Position numbers and translations under genes: made by a program. Shown one piece after another: positions 1-8,222 of a stretch of 64,000 nucleotides of DNA (its first letter is position 1; each line of letters begins with the position of its first letter). The notes under the pieces were generated by a model. The model ran no database searches and was not told the origin of the DNA. It saw only the letters and a program-made list of their open reading frames with translations. Source of the DNA: Anaerofustis sp. (GTDB lineage: Bacteria; Bacillota; Clostridia; Eubacteriales; Anaerofustaceae). The stretch spans positions 192,889 to 256,888 of the forward strand of contig NZ_JAHZIA010000008.1 in NCBI RefSeq assembly GCF_019420015.1, read 5' to 3'.

Positions 1-1050
1 TTTCATTTCAGGATCAAATAATACTTTAAATCCTGTAACATTTGCAGCTTTATTGAAAGCTTCTTCCCAATCTTCAAGTTTCATAACGTCAGAAACTAAT
101 GGTTTAATATTAATTTTACCAGCAGCAACTAAATCAACCGCTCTTCTCCAAGCTGTTGGTTTTTGAGAAAGTGTACCTTGAATTCTGATTTCTTTTTCTT
201 GGATTCTTCCTAAGTCTAAGTAATCAGGAGATGGTCCGTGGAATACACCCATTTGAGAAATTGTACCTGTCTTTTTAACGATATCAAGACATGTATTTAA
301 TGATGGATAAGCACCTGCAGCTTCAACACAAACATCAGCACCGTAGCCATCTGTCAATTTCATAACCAATTCTTTTAAGTCTTCTTCTTGTTGATTTACA
401 CAGTAATCAATACCTAATGTTTTAGCGATTTCCAATCTATGTTTATCTTGATTGATACCTGTTAAGATTACAGTAGAATTATTTGCTTTTGCAGCTAAAG
501 CAGCAAGAGTACCGATTGGTCCAGGACCTGAAACAACAACAACTTCGTCAGCATGAGTAGTAGTCGTTTCTCTAACTGCATGAATACCACAAGCAAGCAC
601 TTCGATTAAAGCACCTTCTTCAAAACTCATGTTATCAGGCATCTTAATACAGCTTGTAGCTGGTACTTCTACATATTCAGCGAAACATCCGTTCTTTTTA
701 GAACCGATACCTAATCTTTCGATACATACGTTTGTGTTACCTACTGCACAGTTTTTACATTTACCACATACTTTGTATGTAGTCATAACAACAACTCTAT
801 CACCTACTTCAACACCTTCAGCACCTTCTCCTAATTTATCTACAACACCACAACCTTCGTGTCCGATAATTACAGGAAGTTCACCTAGTCTGTCAGAACC
901 AAATTTCCAGTATGCTAAATCTGTAGCACAGATACCGCCTCTTTTTACTTTAACTCTAACATATCCTCTTTGAGGTTCCGGAATAGGGAACTCTCTAAGT
1001 TCAAGTTGTCTGTCTTCGTTTAGGCATAAGCCTCTCATCATTTCACTCAT
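1..1050 (-). CDS. Zinc-dependent medium-chain alcohol/polyol dehydrogenase (3' end outside window)
   Basis: An open frame runs from an ATG at 1050 to the window edge, 350 codons without a stop, so only the last few residues are missing. Catalytic zinc ligands are visible as Cys41 and His64-Glu65 (in GHEGCG). Four structural-zinc cysteines lie at 95, 98, 101 and 109. A Rossmann glycine motif (SGPGPIGT) starts near residue 172. The family oxidises secondary alcohols of polyols or amino-alcohols with NAD(P). It is last in a unit behind two epimerase-like genes, 18 nt after the previous stop, with SD AAAGAGG. Context suggests a sugar-alcohol or sugar-phosphate substrate; the exact substrate cannot be read from sequence. 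Confidence 0.88.
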   Translation of the reverse strand, partial: MSEMMRGLCLNEDRQLELREFPIPEPQRGYVRVKVKRGGICATDLAYWKFGSDRLGELPVIIGHEGCGVVDKLGEGAEGVEVGDRVVVMTTYKVCGKCKNCAVGNTNVCIERLGIGSKKNGCFAEYVEVPATSCIKMPDNMSFEEGALIEVLACGIHAVRETTTTHADEVVVVSGPGPIGTLAALAAKANNSTVILTGINQDKHRLEIAKTLGIDYCVNQQEEDLKELVMKLTDGYGADVCVEAAGAYPSLNTCLDIVKKTGTISQMGVFHGPSPDYLDLGRIQEKEIRIQGTLSQKPTAWRRAVDLVAAGKINIKPLVSDVMKLEDWEEAFNKAANVTGFKVLFDPEMK

Positions 1051-1068
1051 TTAGTTTACCTCTTTCTT

Positions 1069-1743
1069 TTATTTTACTGAGTCTTTCATTTTTTGAATTA
1101 GCTCTTTATAATCAGCATCATCACCTTTAAAGATAGATGATGTTCCTGCCACCAATACGTCAGCTCCTGCTTTAACACATCCAGGAATTGTTTCTGCATT
1201 AATATTGCCGTCAACAGCAATCATCAAACCAGGATTTCTTTCTTCTGCCATTTTTCTGATATTTTCTATTTTGCCAAGAGTCTGTTTAATAAATTTTTGT
1301 CCCGCAAATCCAGGAGAAACCGTCATCGCCAAAACTATATCAATATCATCGATTAAGTATTCCAAAACATCTTCGTTTGTAGCAGGATTAATTGCAACAC
1401 CTGCTTTAACACCCATTCTCTTTATATCTCTTAAAACTCTATGTATATGTATAGTACTTTCAGGATGAACGTGAACAAAATCATTTTCATCTAATATACT
1501 ACAAATCTTTTCAATATACTTTTCAGGGTGGAACATTGCCAAATGAACATCAAATGGAATATTTGTTTTTTTCTTCATATGCTCAAGCATATAAATACCC
1601 ATAGCTATATTTTCAACATAATGCCCGTCCATCATATCAAAGTGAATCAAATCCGCTCCTGCTTTTTCAAGCTTTTCGAGCTCCCATCCAAATTTCATAG
1701 GGTTTCCGCACATAATCGAAGCTGATACTTTTAAATCATTCAT
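1069..1743 (-). CDS. Ribulose-phosphate 3-epimerase-fold protein, AlsE-like paralogue 1
   Basis: A 224-residue TIM-barrel protein of the RPE family, closest in feel to D-allulose-6-phosphate 3-epimerase. It keeps metal and acid/base ligands of the family: Ser9, His34, Asp36, Met38, His67 and a C-terminal Asp in AVDGNIN. The second active-site Met usually found in HLMV is Ala69 here (HLAM), unlike the adjacent paralogue. It starts 1 nt after the stop of the upstream paralogue, so translation is probably coupled. It resembles its neighbour along the whole length, which suggests tandem duplication. Its substrate is inferred only as a ketose phosphate. Confidence 0.82.
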   Translation of the reverse strand: MNDLKVSASIMCGNPMKFGWELEKLEKAGADLIHFDMMDGHYVENIAMGIYMLEHMKKKTNIPFDVHLAMFHPEKYIEKICSILDENDFVHVHPESTIHIHRVLRDIKRMGVKAGVAINPATNEDVLEYLIDDIDIVLAMTVSPGFAGQKFIKQTLGKIENIRKMAEERNPGLMIAVDGNINAETIPGCVKAGADVLVAGTSSIFKGDDADYKELIQKMKDSVK

Positions 1744-1744
1744 C

Positions 1745-2428
1745 TTATTTATCCTCCCCTACCGCTTTATGGATTATATCTTTCATTTCTTTAGTCAAAG
1801 GTTTATATAAATTTCTGTCGCCTTTAAAAATTGCACTTGTACCGCAAACAAAAACGTCCGCACCGGCTTTTGCACATCCAGGTATTGTTTCAGGACCTAC
1901 ATTACCGTCAATTTCAATTAACAAATCCGGATTATATTTTTCTTTCATTTCTTTTAATTGGGCAATTTTTTTATATTGATTAGGAATAAACTTTTCTCCC
2001 GAGCCTCCGGGATTAACTGTCATTAAACATACCAAATCAATTTCTTTTATTACCTCTTTTAAAACATTTAAATTAGTAGACGGATTCAAAACAACCCCTG
2101 CTTTGGCACCCGCTTTTTTTATTCTTAAAATACTTCTATGCAAATGTTTTACGGCTTCTGCATGAATGCAAATATATTCTGCTCCCGTTTTTGCTATTCT
2201 TTCATAATAACAATCGGGTTCAACAACCATCAAATGCACGTCAAAAGGTATATCAGAATATTCTTTCATGGCTTCAAGCATATAAAGTCCCATACCGAGG
2301 TTACCAACGAACTCTCCGTCCATAACATCAAAGTGAATCATATCAACCCCGGCTTCTTTAAGTGCATCTAATTCTTCACCATATTCAAGAGCATTTCCAC
2401 ACATTATAGAAGCTGCTATTTTATCCAT
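1745..2428 (-). CDS. Ribulose-phosphate 3-epimerase-fold protein, AlsE-like paralogue 2
   Basis: A 227-residue RPE-family barrel. It has the full family ligand set: Ser7, His32, Asp34, Met36, His65 and Met67 (HLMV), MTVNPGGSG in the phosphate-binding region, and EIDGNV carrying the catalytic Asp. The SIMCGN start replaces the PSILSAD of housekeeping Rpe, a difference shared with allulose-6-phosphate epimerase-type members. It is first in a transcription unit with its own promoter (TTGACC, 17 nt, TATAAT at 2465-2493) and SD AAGGAAAGG. The downstream gene begins 1 nt after its stop. The likely role is epimerising a rare ketose phosphate within the surrounding polyol cluster. Confidence 0.85.
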   Translation of the reverse strand: MDKIAASIMCGNALEYGEELDALKEAGVDMIHFDVMDGEFVGNLGMGLYMLEAMKEYSDIPFDVHLMVVEPDCYYERIAKTGAEYICIHAEAVKHLHRSILRIKKAGAKAGVVLNPSTNLNVLKEVIKEIDLVCLMTVNPGGSGEKFIPNQYKKIAQLKEMKEKYNPDLLIEIDGNVGPETIPGCAKAGADVFVCGTSAIFKGDRNLYKPLTKEMKDIIHKAVGEDK

Positions 2429-2464
2429 ATAAGTACATCCTTTCCTTAAATTTTATCTCACATT

Positions 2465-2493
2465 ATTATACAATCATTTAATATTTAGGTCAA
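2465..2493 (-). promoter_or_regulatory. Promoter of the epimerase-dehydrogenase unit
   Basis: On the minus strand TTGACC (2493-2488) and TATAAT (2470-2465) are separated by 17 nt, a near-consensus vegetative promoter. It lies between the terminator that follows the RpiB-like gene and the start at 2428, so the two halves of the cluster can be transcribed separately. Confidence 0.75.
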
Positions 2494-2499
2494 TAACTA

Positions 2500-2545
2500 A
2501 AACAAAATCCCAAAGAAAAGATAACGTTCTCTTTAGGATTTTTGT
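2500..2545 (-). terminator. Terminator after the RpiB-like gene
   Basis: Arms AAATCC-C-AAAGA (2505-2516) and TCTTT-A-GGATTT (2530-2541) form an 11-bp stem with one mismatch. On the minus strand it is followed by TTTTGTTTT. It separates the upstream rpe-dehydrogenase-isomerase unit from the next promoter. Confidence 0.6.
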
Positions 2546-2552
2546 CCATTTA

Positions 2553-3032
2553 TTATTTTGTACGATATTTGGCTTCCATTTCAGCCATAACACCAAGTCT
2601 TTCTGTAAATCTTGGTTCTTTTGAATATTCTGTTTCAATCCAAACTTTAGCAATTTCAGCCATAAGTCTTGGAGCAATAACTCTTGCGCCCATTGTAAGA
2701 ATATTTAATTTTGTATCGCTTTTTGCAAATTTAGCAGTAAATAATTCATTACAAACAGCAGCTCTTGCACCAGGAACTTTGTTAGCCGCAACAGACATAC
2801 CCACGCCGTTACCGCACATCAAAATACCGCCTGTTTCACCTTTTTCATCATTTACGACTTCTAATGCAACTGATTCCGCAATCAAAGAAAATTGTACAGG
2901 AGGCTTAGGAGCGTCAGGACCTTTATCGATAACCTTAATTCCCCATGATTCCAATTCTTTAATAAGTAGTTTTCTTTCTTCTATTGCCGCATGGTCAGAA
3001 CCTATGGCAATTGTTTTGAATTGACCTTCCAT
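2553..3032 (-). CDS. RpiB/LacAB-fold sugar-phosphate isomerase, divergent active site
   Basis: A 159-residue RpiB-family isomerase. It has SDHAA (Asp13, His14), the catalytic Cys73 in CGNGVGMS and the TMGARV block. Aligned without gaps from Cys94 onward to E. coli RpiB as I remember it, the ring-opening His99 corresponds to Asp106. The Thr of CGTG is Asn75 and the YP(D/H)Y segment is replaced by VQFS. The Cys that moves the proton is kept, so isomerase chemistry is plausible, but ribose-5-phosphate is an unlikely substrate. Relatives acting on tetrulose phosphates (EryI/DerI type) use substrates that cannot form that ring. The start overlaps the upstream dehydrogenase stop by one base (TAATG). 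Confidence 0.8.
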   Translation of the reverse strand: MEGQFKTIAIGSDHAAIEERKLLIKELESWGIKVIDKGPDAPKPPVQFSLIAESVALEVVNDEKGETGGILMCGNGVGMSVAANKVPGARAAVCNELFTAKFAKSDTKLNILTMGARVIAPRLMAEIAKVWIETEYSKEPRFTERLGVMAEMEAKYRTK

Positions 3033-4105
3033 TATTTTTCTACTCCTTCTGGGAAGAATAAAATCTTACCAAATAATGTTTTTCTTTCATAGTTAGCTTT
3101 AAATACTTCTTCAATATCATCCAAAGGATATCTGTGAGTGATAATTGGAGAGAAATCTAACATACCTTTTTCAAGGAATGCAACAACGCTTGTCCATGGT
3201 TTTCCAGGGAAACCTTGTTGAATGGCATTCCAAGCACCATATATTGTAAGCTCGCTTCTGCCGATTTTTTCAAAGTATGCTCTAGGAATATTTATATCAC
3301 CGTATGGGATACCTAAGTATAATACTTTAGCACCTTTACATCCAAGTCCAAGAACTTGCGCAGATGTTACAGGTGTACCGCCTGATTCGATTACAACGTC
3401 AACACCTCTTCCGCCTGTTATGTCAAACACACCATTTCTTGCAGAATCGTAATCATCGATTTTTGAAAGAACTACGTCAGTAGCTCCGCAAGCTTTAGCC
3501 CATTCAAGTTTTTCTTCCATAATATCAATTGCAATAATTCTCTTAGCTCCGAATACTTTAGCAGATTGGATAGCTAATAAACCGATAGGTCCGCATCCCA
3601 TAACTGCTACATCATCGCCAGGTTGCATATTAAGTTTATATAAACCGTGGAAACATACGCATGTAGGCTCAATCAAAGCAGCTTGTTCGTAGCTTACGCT
3701 TTCTGGAAGAGGAACTAGGTTTCTTTCAGGAAGTGCAATATATTCAGCAAAAGCACCGTCTCTTACAGCACCGATAACTTCTAGAGTCATACATCTTGCA
3801 TATTCGCCTTTTTTACAATATTCACATTCAAAGCATGGAAGAGCCGGACAAGCAGTTACATGATCTCCTGCTTTGTATTTTGTTACGCCTTCGCCAACTT
3901 CAGCAACTTCACCGCTGAATTCATGTCCCCATACCAATGGACCCTTTTCAGGGAATTTAGGGCCTAACTTTGTATATCTTGAAAGGTCAGATCCACAAAT
4001 ACCTACAGCTTTAACTTTAATTAAAACTTCACCAGGTTTAACTTCAGGCATTGGAACTTCTTCAAGTCTTAAATCTTGTTTTCCGTATAATCTTGCAGCT
4101 TTCAT
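3032..4105 (-). CDS. Zinc-dependent dehydrogenase, galactitol-1-phosphate 5-dehydrogenase (GatD)-like
   Basis: A 357-residue medium-chain zinc dehydrogenase. Catalytic zinc ligands are Cys37 (GICGSD) and His61-Glu62 (WGHEFSG). Structural cysteines are in PCFECEYCKKGEYARC. The nucleotide-binding motif is AVMGCGPIGL. The stretch from GICGSDL through GHEFSG to the structural zinc lobe and the following FAEYI resembles E. coli GatD closely, so a polyol-phosphate substrate is likely. It lies between rpe and the RpiB-like gene in one unit. A role in oxidising a phosphorylated sugar alcohol to a ketose phosphate is inferred, not shown. Confidence 0.85.
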   Translation of the reverse strand: MKAARLYGKQDLRLEEVPMPEVKPGEVLIKVKAVGICGSDLSRYTKLGPKFPEKGPLVWGHEFSGEVAEVGEGVTKYKAGDHVTACPALPCFECEYCKKGEYARCMTLEVIGAVRDGAFAEYIALPERNLVPLPESVSYEQAALIEPTCVCFHGLYKLNMQPGDDVAVMGCGPIGLLAIQSAKVFGAKRIIAIDIMEEKLEWAKACGATDVVLSKIDDYDSARNGVFDITGGRGVDVVIESGGTPVTSAQVLGLGCKGAKVLYLGIPYGDINIPRAYFEKIGRSELTIYGAWNAIQQGFPGKPWTSVVAFLEKGMLDFSPIITHRYPLDDIEEVFKANYERKTLFGKILFFPEGVEK

Positions 4106-4152
4106 TTTATTTCTTTTCTCCTTATTATCTAAATAAAATTTGATACATCAAA

Positions 4153-4800
4153 CTATGCATCTGCAGCTTTTCTTAAATCGTCTAAATTTTTGGCAACATC
4201 GCCTGTAAAAGCAAATGAACCGGCAACAATTACGTTTGCCCCAGCATCAACAAGTGATTTAACATTATCAGCATTAACACCGCCGTCAACTTGGATATCG
4301 ATGTCTCTGTCACCAATCATTTCTTTGATTTCTCTTACTTTTTCAATCATTGTAGGATTGAACGCACCGCCACCGCCACCTGGGTTAACAGTCATAACAA
4401 GAACCATATCAATATCGTCAAGTACATATTTAAGTACATCCGGTGGAGTTGCTGGATTTAAAACAACACCGCAGTCTACACCGAAAGATTTAATAAGCAT
4501 TAAACTTCTGTGTAAATGAGTTGTTGCTTCAGCATGAACAGTAATCATTTGTGCTCCTGCTTTAACAATTCTTTCAATATATCTATCCGGCTCCGTAACC
4601 ATCATATGAACATCAAAGTATAAGTCTGTATGAGGTCTGAGCATTGCAATTTGATCAGGACCAAATGCGATATTAGGAACATAATTTCCATCCATTACAT
4701 CAATATGTAACATTTCTACTTTACAATCTTCAACAGCTTTAATTTGTTCGTTTAATCTTCCGAAATCAGCTCCGAAAATTGAAGGTGATAATTTTACCAT
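4153..4800 (-). CDS. rpe: Ribulose-phosphate 3-epimerase
   Basis: A 215-residue RPE of normal length. It has LSPSIF at the N terminus with Ser7, metal ligands His32, Asp34 and His65, methionines 36 and 67, MTVNPGGGGG for phosphate binding and Asp in IQVDGGVN. It interconverts ribulose-5-phosphate and xylulose-5-phosphate in the pentose phosphate pathway. It is more canonical than the two SIMCGN paralogues in the neighbouring unit. It is first in its operon, with promoter at 4840-4867 and SD AAGGAG 8 nt before the ATG. It may be dedicated to the cluster rather than being the only housekeeping copy. Confidence 0.88.
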   Translation of the reverse strand: MVKLSPSIFGADFGRLNEQIKAVEDCKVEMLHIDVMDGNYVPNIAFGPDQIAMLRPHTDLYFDVHMMVTEPDRYIERIVKAGAQMITVHAEATTHLHRSLMLIKSFGVDCGVVLNPATPPDVLKYVLDDIDMVLVMTVNPGGGGGAFNPTMIEKVREIKEMIGDRDIDIQVDGGVNADNVKSLVDAGANVIVAGSFAFTGDVAKNLDDLRKAADA

Positions 4801-4839
4801 TTTCTTTTTTCTCCTTTTATTCTATTTGTTTCTAATATA

Positions 4840-4867
4840 ATTATAAGCATTAATGTAAAATTTTCAA
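4840..4867 (-). promoter_or_regulatory. Promoter of the rpe-dehydrogenase-isomerase unit
   Basis: Minus strand TTGAAA (4867-4862) and TATAAT (4845-4840) lie 16 nt apart, about 40 nt upstream of the rpe start. No clear operator palindrome is visible next to it. Confidence 0.6.
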
Positions 4868-5189
4868 GCACTTTTCATTATTTTCCAAAAGAAAGAAAAA
4901 AAATAAACAAGCTATCTGAAAAGATAAATTTTATATAACAAATTTAAATGATTACATAAAAAAACGAAACTTATAAATTCATAAGTAGACCTTATACCAA
5001 TCAAATTTGTTTAACTGTTATATGAAGCATTTTAACAAATAAATTTTTATATACTTAGGTATAAAAAACAAAATTTAAAACATAATTTGTAATTACATAT
5101 AATAAAATGATAAAATATATACAACATAAATCAATCAAACCCCAAATTAAATAAATCCTGTATATAAAGCAAATCTAAGGAGAAAAATC
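4868..5189. other. AT-rich intergenic stretch between divergent units
   Basis: No coding region or RNA structure is evident. It contains a short inverted repeat ACTTAT/ATAAGT (4969-4986, 6-nt spacer). The leader of the radical SAM gene lies at its right end, with SD AAGGAG at 5177-5182. Confidence 0.5.
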
Positions 5190-6113
5190 TTGAAGAATTG
5201 GAACAATAAACCTTATCATTCACTTGATTATATGTTAAAGCAAAGATATAAAGAAAAAATATATAAAATATCATTAAACGGAGGAATGACTTGCCCAAAC
5301 AGAGATGGAACAATAGACACAAGAGGATGCATTTTTTGTAGCTCAGGCGGGTCCGGAGACTTTGCGGGAAATATAAGAAAAAGCATAACAGAACAAATTG
5401 AAGAACAAATAAAAACTGTAAAAAACAAATCAAAAGCAACCTGGTTTATTGCGTATTTTCAGGCATACACAAACACGTACGCACCCATAGAATATTTGAA
5501 ACAAATATATGAAGAAGCACTTTACAACGAAAATATAAAAATACTTTCAATAGCAACAAGACCGGATTGTCTGAGCGAGGAAATTTTAGACTTATTGGAA
5601 AATTTAAATAAAATAAAACCTGTATGGATTGAATTAGGACTTCAAACAATACACGAAAAAACAGCAAAATACATAAGAAGAGGATATTCTCTTAAATGTT
5701 TTGACACTGCGGTAGAAAACCTAAGAAAAAGAAATATTGAAGTTATAGTTCACACTATACTGGGACTTCCGGGAGAAACCAGAGAAAACATTCTTCAGAC
5801 AATATCATATTTAAACAAATCAGATATTCAAGGAATAAAATTACAATTGCTTCATGTCCTTAAAAATACGGATTTAGCAGAGGACTATCGAAAGGGATTA
5901 TTCCACACATTTTCAATGGAAGAATATATCGACACTGTCATTGACTGTGTTGAGCATTTATCAGAAAATATAGTAATCCACAGAATTACCGGAGACGGTC
6001 CAAAAAAAATTTTAATATCCCCAACATGGAGCGGAAACAAGAAAAAAGTACTTAACACCCTTCATCACGAATTCAAAATAAGGAAATCATACCAGGGAAA
6101 GAAATACAAATAA
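5190..6113 (+). CDS. TIGR01212-family radical SAM protein (YhcC-like)
   Basis: A 307-residue radical SAM protein. The iron-sulfur cysteines sit in the extended family-type motif: CPNRDG, then GCIFC about 10 residues later. Further family features are IATRPDCLSEEIL, the ELGLQTIHEKT block and HTILGLPGETREN. The start is TTG at 5190, supported by SD AAGGAG 7 nt upstream. The function of YhcC-type proteins is not firmly known. It is monocistronic, closed by the hairpin at 6115-6139. Confidence 0.85.
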   Translation: MKNWNNKPYHSLDYMLKQRYKEKIYKISLNGGMTCPNRDGTIDTRGCIFCSSGGSGDFAGNIRKSITEQIEEQIKTVKNKSKATWFIAYFQAYTNTYAPIEYLKQIYEEALYNENIKILSIATRPDCLSEEILDLLENLNKIKPVWIELGLQTIHEKTAKYIRRGYSLKCFDTAVENLRKRNIEVIVHTILGLPGETRENILQTISYLNKSDIQGIKLQLLHVLKNTDLAEDYRKGLFHTFSMEEYIDTVIDCVEHLSENIVIHRITGDGPKKILISPTWSGNKKKVLNTLHHEFKIRKSYQGKKYK

Positions 6114-6114
6114 T

Positions 6115-6145
6115 AAAGACTGCTTTTTAAGCAGTCTTTGATTTT
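6115..6145. terminator. Bidirectional terminator between convergent genes
   Basis: An 11-bp perfect stem AAAGACTGCTT / AAGCAGTCTTT with a 3-nt loop (6115-6139) serves both the radical SAM gene on plus and the SIS gene on minus. Confidence 0.8.
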
Positions 6146-6755
6146 ATTTCTCAAATTCATCTTTTAATTTTTCGCCCCATGCTCCGCCTTGATGATAGAA
6201 AAGAACCTGTTCCCTTGTTACCCCTCTTATCTCTTCACTTACCATTGCAAGAGCATCTCCCATAGCAAGCGTATTTGTAGTCGATGTTGTCGCGTTTACA
6301 CCTGTAGGGCAAGCTTCTTTTTCAACCCCTATGTATAAAGCAACATCGCATTGTTTTGCAAGAGTAGACTCTGTATTTCCCGTTAAACATATAGCTTTTG
6401 CACCTATTGTTTTTGCAGAAGGAATAACCAAATCTTTTAAAATATTAGTCTCCCCACTGTTTGAAATCGCAATAATAAGATCATTTGGCTGAATAGCTCC
6501 GATATCACCGTTTTCACAGTTATATGCACTAAGGAAAAATGCAGGTTTACCAGTACAACATAACGTTGCTGCAATCTTTCTGCTTATAAGCCCCGATTTG
6601 CCGGTTCCTGTCAAAATTATTTTTCCTTTGCAGTCAGTTATCATCTCTACAGCCTTAACAAAGTTATCATCCAAAGAGTCCATCAAGCGACCAAGCTCGT
6701 ATCTCTCCATTTCAATAACTTTCTTGCCTTTTGAAATTATCTCTTGTCTTTCCAT
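6144..6755 (-). CDS. Stand-alone SIS-domain sugar-phosphate isomerase (KpsF/GutQ-like, no CBS domains)
   Basis: A 203-residue SIS protein. GTGKSGLISRKIAAT and AISNSGET bind the sugar phosphate. EACPTG...TTSTTNTLAMGDALA is the signature of arabinose-5-phosphate isomerases. It ends where those enzymes would continue into two CBS domains. A Gram-positive organism is not expected to make Kdo, so another aldose/ketose phosphate is likely; a 6-phospho-3-hexuloisomerase-like role is the alternative. The family motif HGD(L/I)G appears as ENGDIG, losing the His. It is monocistronic. Confidence 0.8.
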   Translation of the reverse strand: MERQEIISKGKKVIEMERYELGRLMDSLDDNFVKAVEMITDCKGKIILTGTGKSGLISRKIAATLCCTGKPAFFLSAYNCENGDIGAIQPNDLIIAISNSGETNILKDLVIPSAKTIGAKAICLTGNTESTLAKQCDVALYIGVEKEACPTGVNATTSTTNTLAMGDALAMVSEEIRGVTREQVLFYHQGGAWGEKLKDEFEK

Positions 6756-6893
6756 ATTATAAATACACCATTTCCTTTTTTATTTTTATATTTATAATTA
6801 TATTAAAGAAAAAATTTATTTCAATAAGTTTCAAATAATTTTACTTTAAAACAAATAAAAACTTCATTTTAATTTAACATCACAAAAAAGAAA

Positions 6894-8222
6894 TCAAACA
6901 TCCACATACTTAGAACAAATCGCGATACCTCCGGCATCTTCACAAATAATCCCCTGTCTTCCTGCCCTGCAATACACGCCTTTAAATTTACCGTTATATA
7001 AGAAAAGTCCAGGCATGTTGCTGAATTCGTCAAAAACAAAATCACCGTTTTTTTCTTTTAAAAAGTTTTTCGTTTTATACATAGTGGCATATTCCTGAAG
7101 CAAGTACCCTTTATCGGTGTTCTCATCTACAAGCTCAGCAAACTCCTCTTTTGTATAATCAATACCTGCATAAACTCCTTTTGCCCCATATAAATCATCA
7201 GGCTTTATTATCCATTTATCTTTATTGCTTATTACTTCTTCTCTATTAAATTCCCCTGTGTTAAGCCACGAAGTATAGGGAATATGCTCATTTACAAAAG
7301 CCCTCTCTTCTTCAGTAAGAAAATCAAAAGTTTCTTTTTGACGCATAATTTTATAAATTATTTTATTATGTATTACCTGTGTTCTTATTGAACCTATAAT
7401 ACAAGTTGTTTTATCCTTTATTGCTTTAACAAAAGCAGAGGCTTTATCAATTTTCTTCATAAGCTCACTCGTAACAGCTCGTCTGTAAACAGCATCTATT
7501 TTTATCCCGTCCTCGGTATAAAGCCCGTTATTGTATTTAAGTGTCGTTATATCTGCAATTACGGTTTTATATCCTTTTTTTTCAAAATACGACTTAAAAA
7601 CTTTAAACTCTTCCTTTGTCGCACTTTCCATAAAATCCACTATAGCTATAGTTGGATTTTCAACTTTATTCTCAAATGAATTATAAATATTCATAAATTC
7701 CTCTACCCAGCTGTCAAACAACTCAAAAGATCCGATATTGTAGTTCTCGCTGAACTTCTTAAAAATATCGTCATATGCATATGCATTGTTAAGTTCGCGG
7801 TCTTCATTCATCGCACTGGCACCGTCGGCATTAAATTCACAAAACTTAAACGAAAAATCATCTTCATTAAAAAACAAATCTATTCTTGCTATAGGAAGAG
7901 GCTGGTCATATCCGCTGTCACAAAGTATCAGTTCTTCCAACTCTTTACTGAAAGGAAAGAGTTTTCTGTATTCTCTATCCTCCATATACCTGTCTATTAT
8001 TTTAGAAAGTATTCCATGTGTTGTTTTTGCTATATATTTAAAGTAATCAATAACTTCATTTGTATAAAGCTTGGGAATATACGCAAACCTAATGTGTTCT
8101 CCATGATAAATCGCAGTTGAAGATTCAATATATTTAAATGCTTCATCATAACTCTTTTTTGATTCATCCAAATCCTTTTCGATAAGTTTTATATATTCTT
8201 CCGTAAGCTCTCTTACCTTCAT
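6894..8222 (-). CDS. Glutathionylspermidine-synthase-like ATP-grasp ligase
   Basis: A 442-residue protein of the circularly permuted ATP-grasp type (GSP_synth-like). The N-terminal half carries PIARIDLFFNE and KFCEFNADGASAMNE, matching the RxD...ExN metal/substrate motif. WIIKPDDLYGAKGVYAG near residue 340 is the nucleotide-binding loop. It is followed by YLLQEYAT and a C-terminal GLFLYNGKFKGVYCRAGRQG. Such enzymes form an amide between a carboxylate and an amine using ATP. Its ATG overlaps the stop of the GCS2 gene by 4 nt, so the two are made together. The product is unknown; joining a gamma-glutamyl compound to an amine or amino acid is inferred. Confidence 0.72.
   Translation of the reverse strand: MKVRELTEEYIKLIEKDLDESKKSYDEAFKYIESSTAIYHGEHIRFAYIPKLYTNEVIDYFKYIAKTTHGILSKIIDRYMEDREYRKLFPFSKELEELILCDSGYDQPLPIARIDLFFNEDDFSFKFCEFNADGASAMNEDRELNNAYAYDDIFKKFSENYNIGSFELFDSWVEEFMNIYNSFENKVENPTIAIVDFMESATKEEFKVFKSYFEKKGYKTVIADITTLKYNNGLYTEDGIKIDAVYRRAVTSELMKKIDKASAFVKAIKDKTTCIIGSIRTQVIHNKIIYKIMRQKETFDFLTEEERAFVNEHIPYTSWLNTGEFNREEVISNKDKWIIKPDDLYGAKGVYAGIDYTKEEFAELVDENTDKGYLLQEYATMYKTKNFLKEKNGDFVFDEFSNMPGLFLYNGKFKGVYCRAGRQGIICEDAGGIAICSKYVDV

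Noticed and set aside
629..973. Plus-strand open frame of 114 codons opposite the first dehydrogenase
   Set aside because: It is the reverse-complement shadow of a well-supported zinc dehydrogenase, with Ser/Thr/Pro-rich composition and no SD.
2474..2677. Minus-strand frame of 67 codons overlapping the RpiB-like gene end
   Set aside because: Out of frame with a real gene, runs through its terminator and has no SD or family features.
4969..4986. ACTTAT/ATAAGT inverted repeat resembling the XRE sites
   Set aside because: The spacer is 6 nt instead of 1-4 and it is 5 kb from the XRE gene; in such AT-rich DNA chance is likely.
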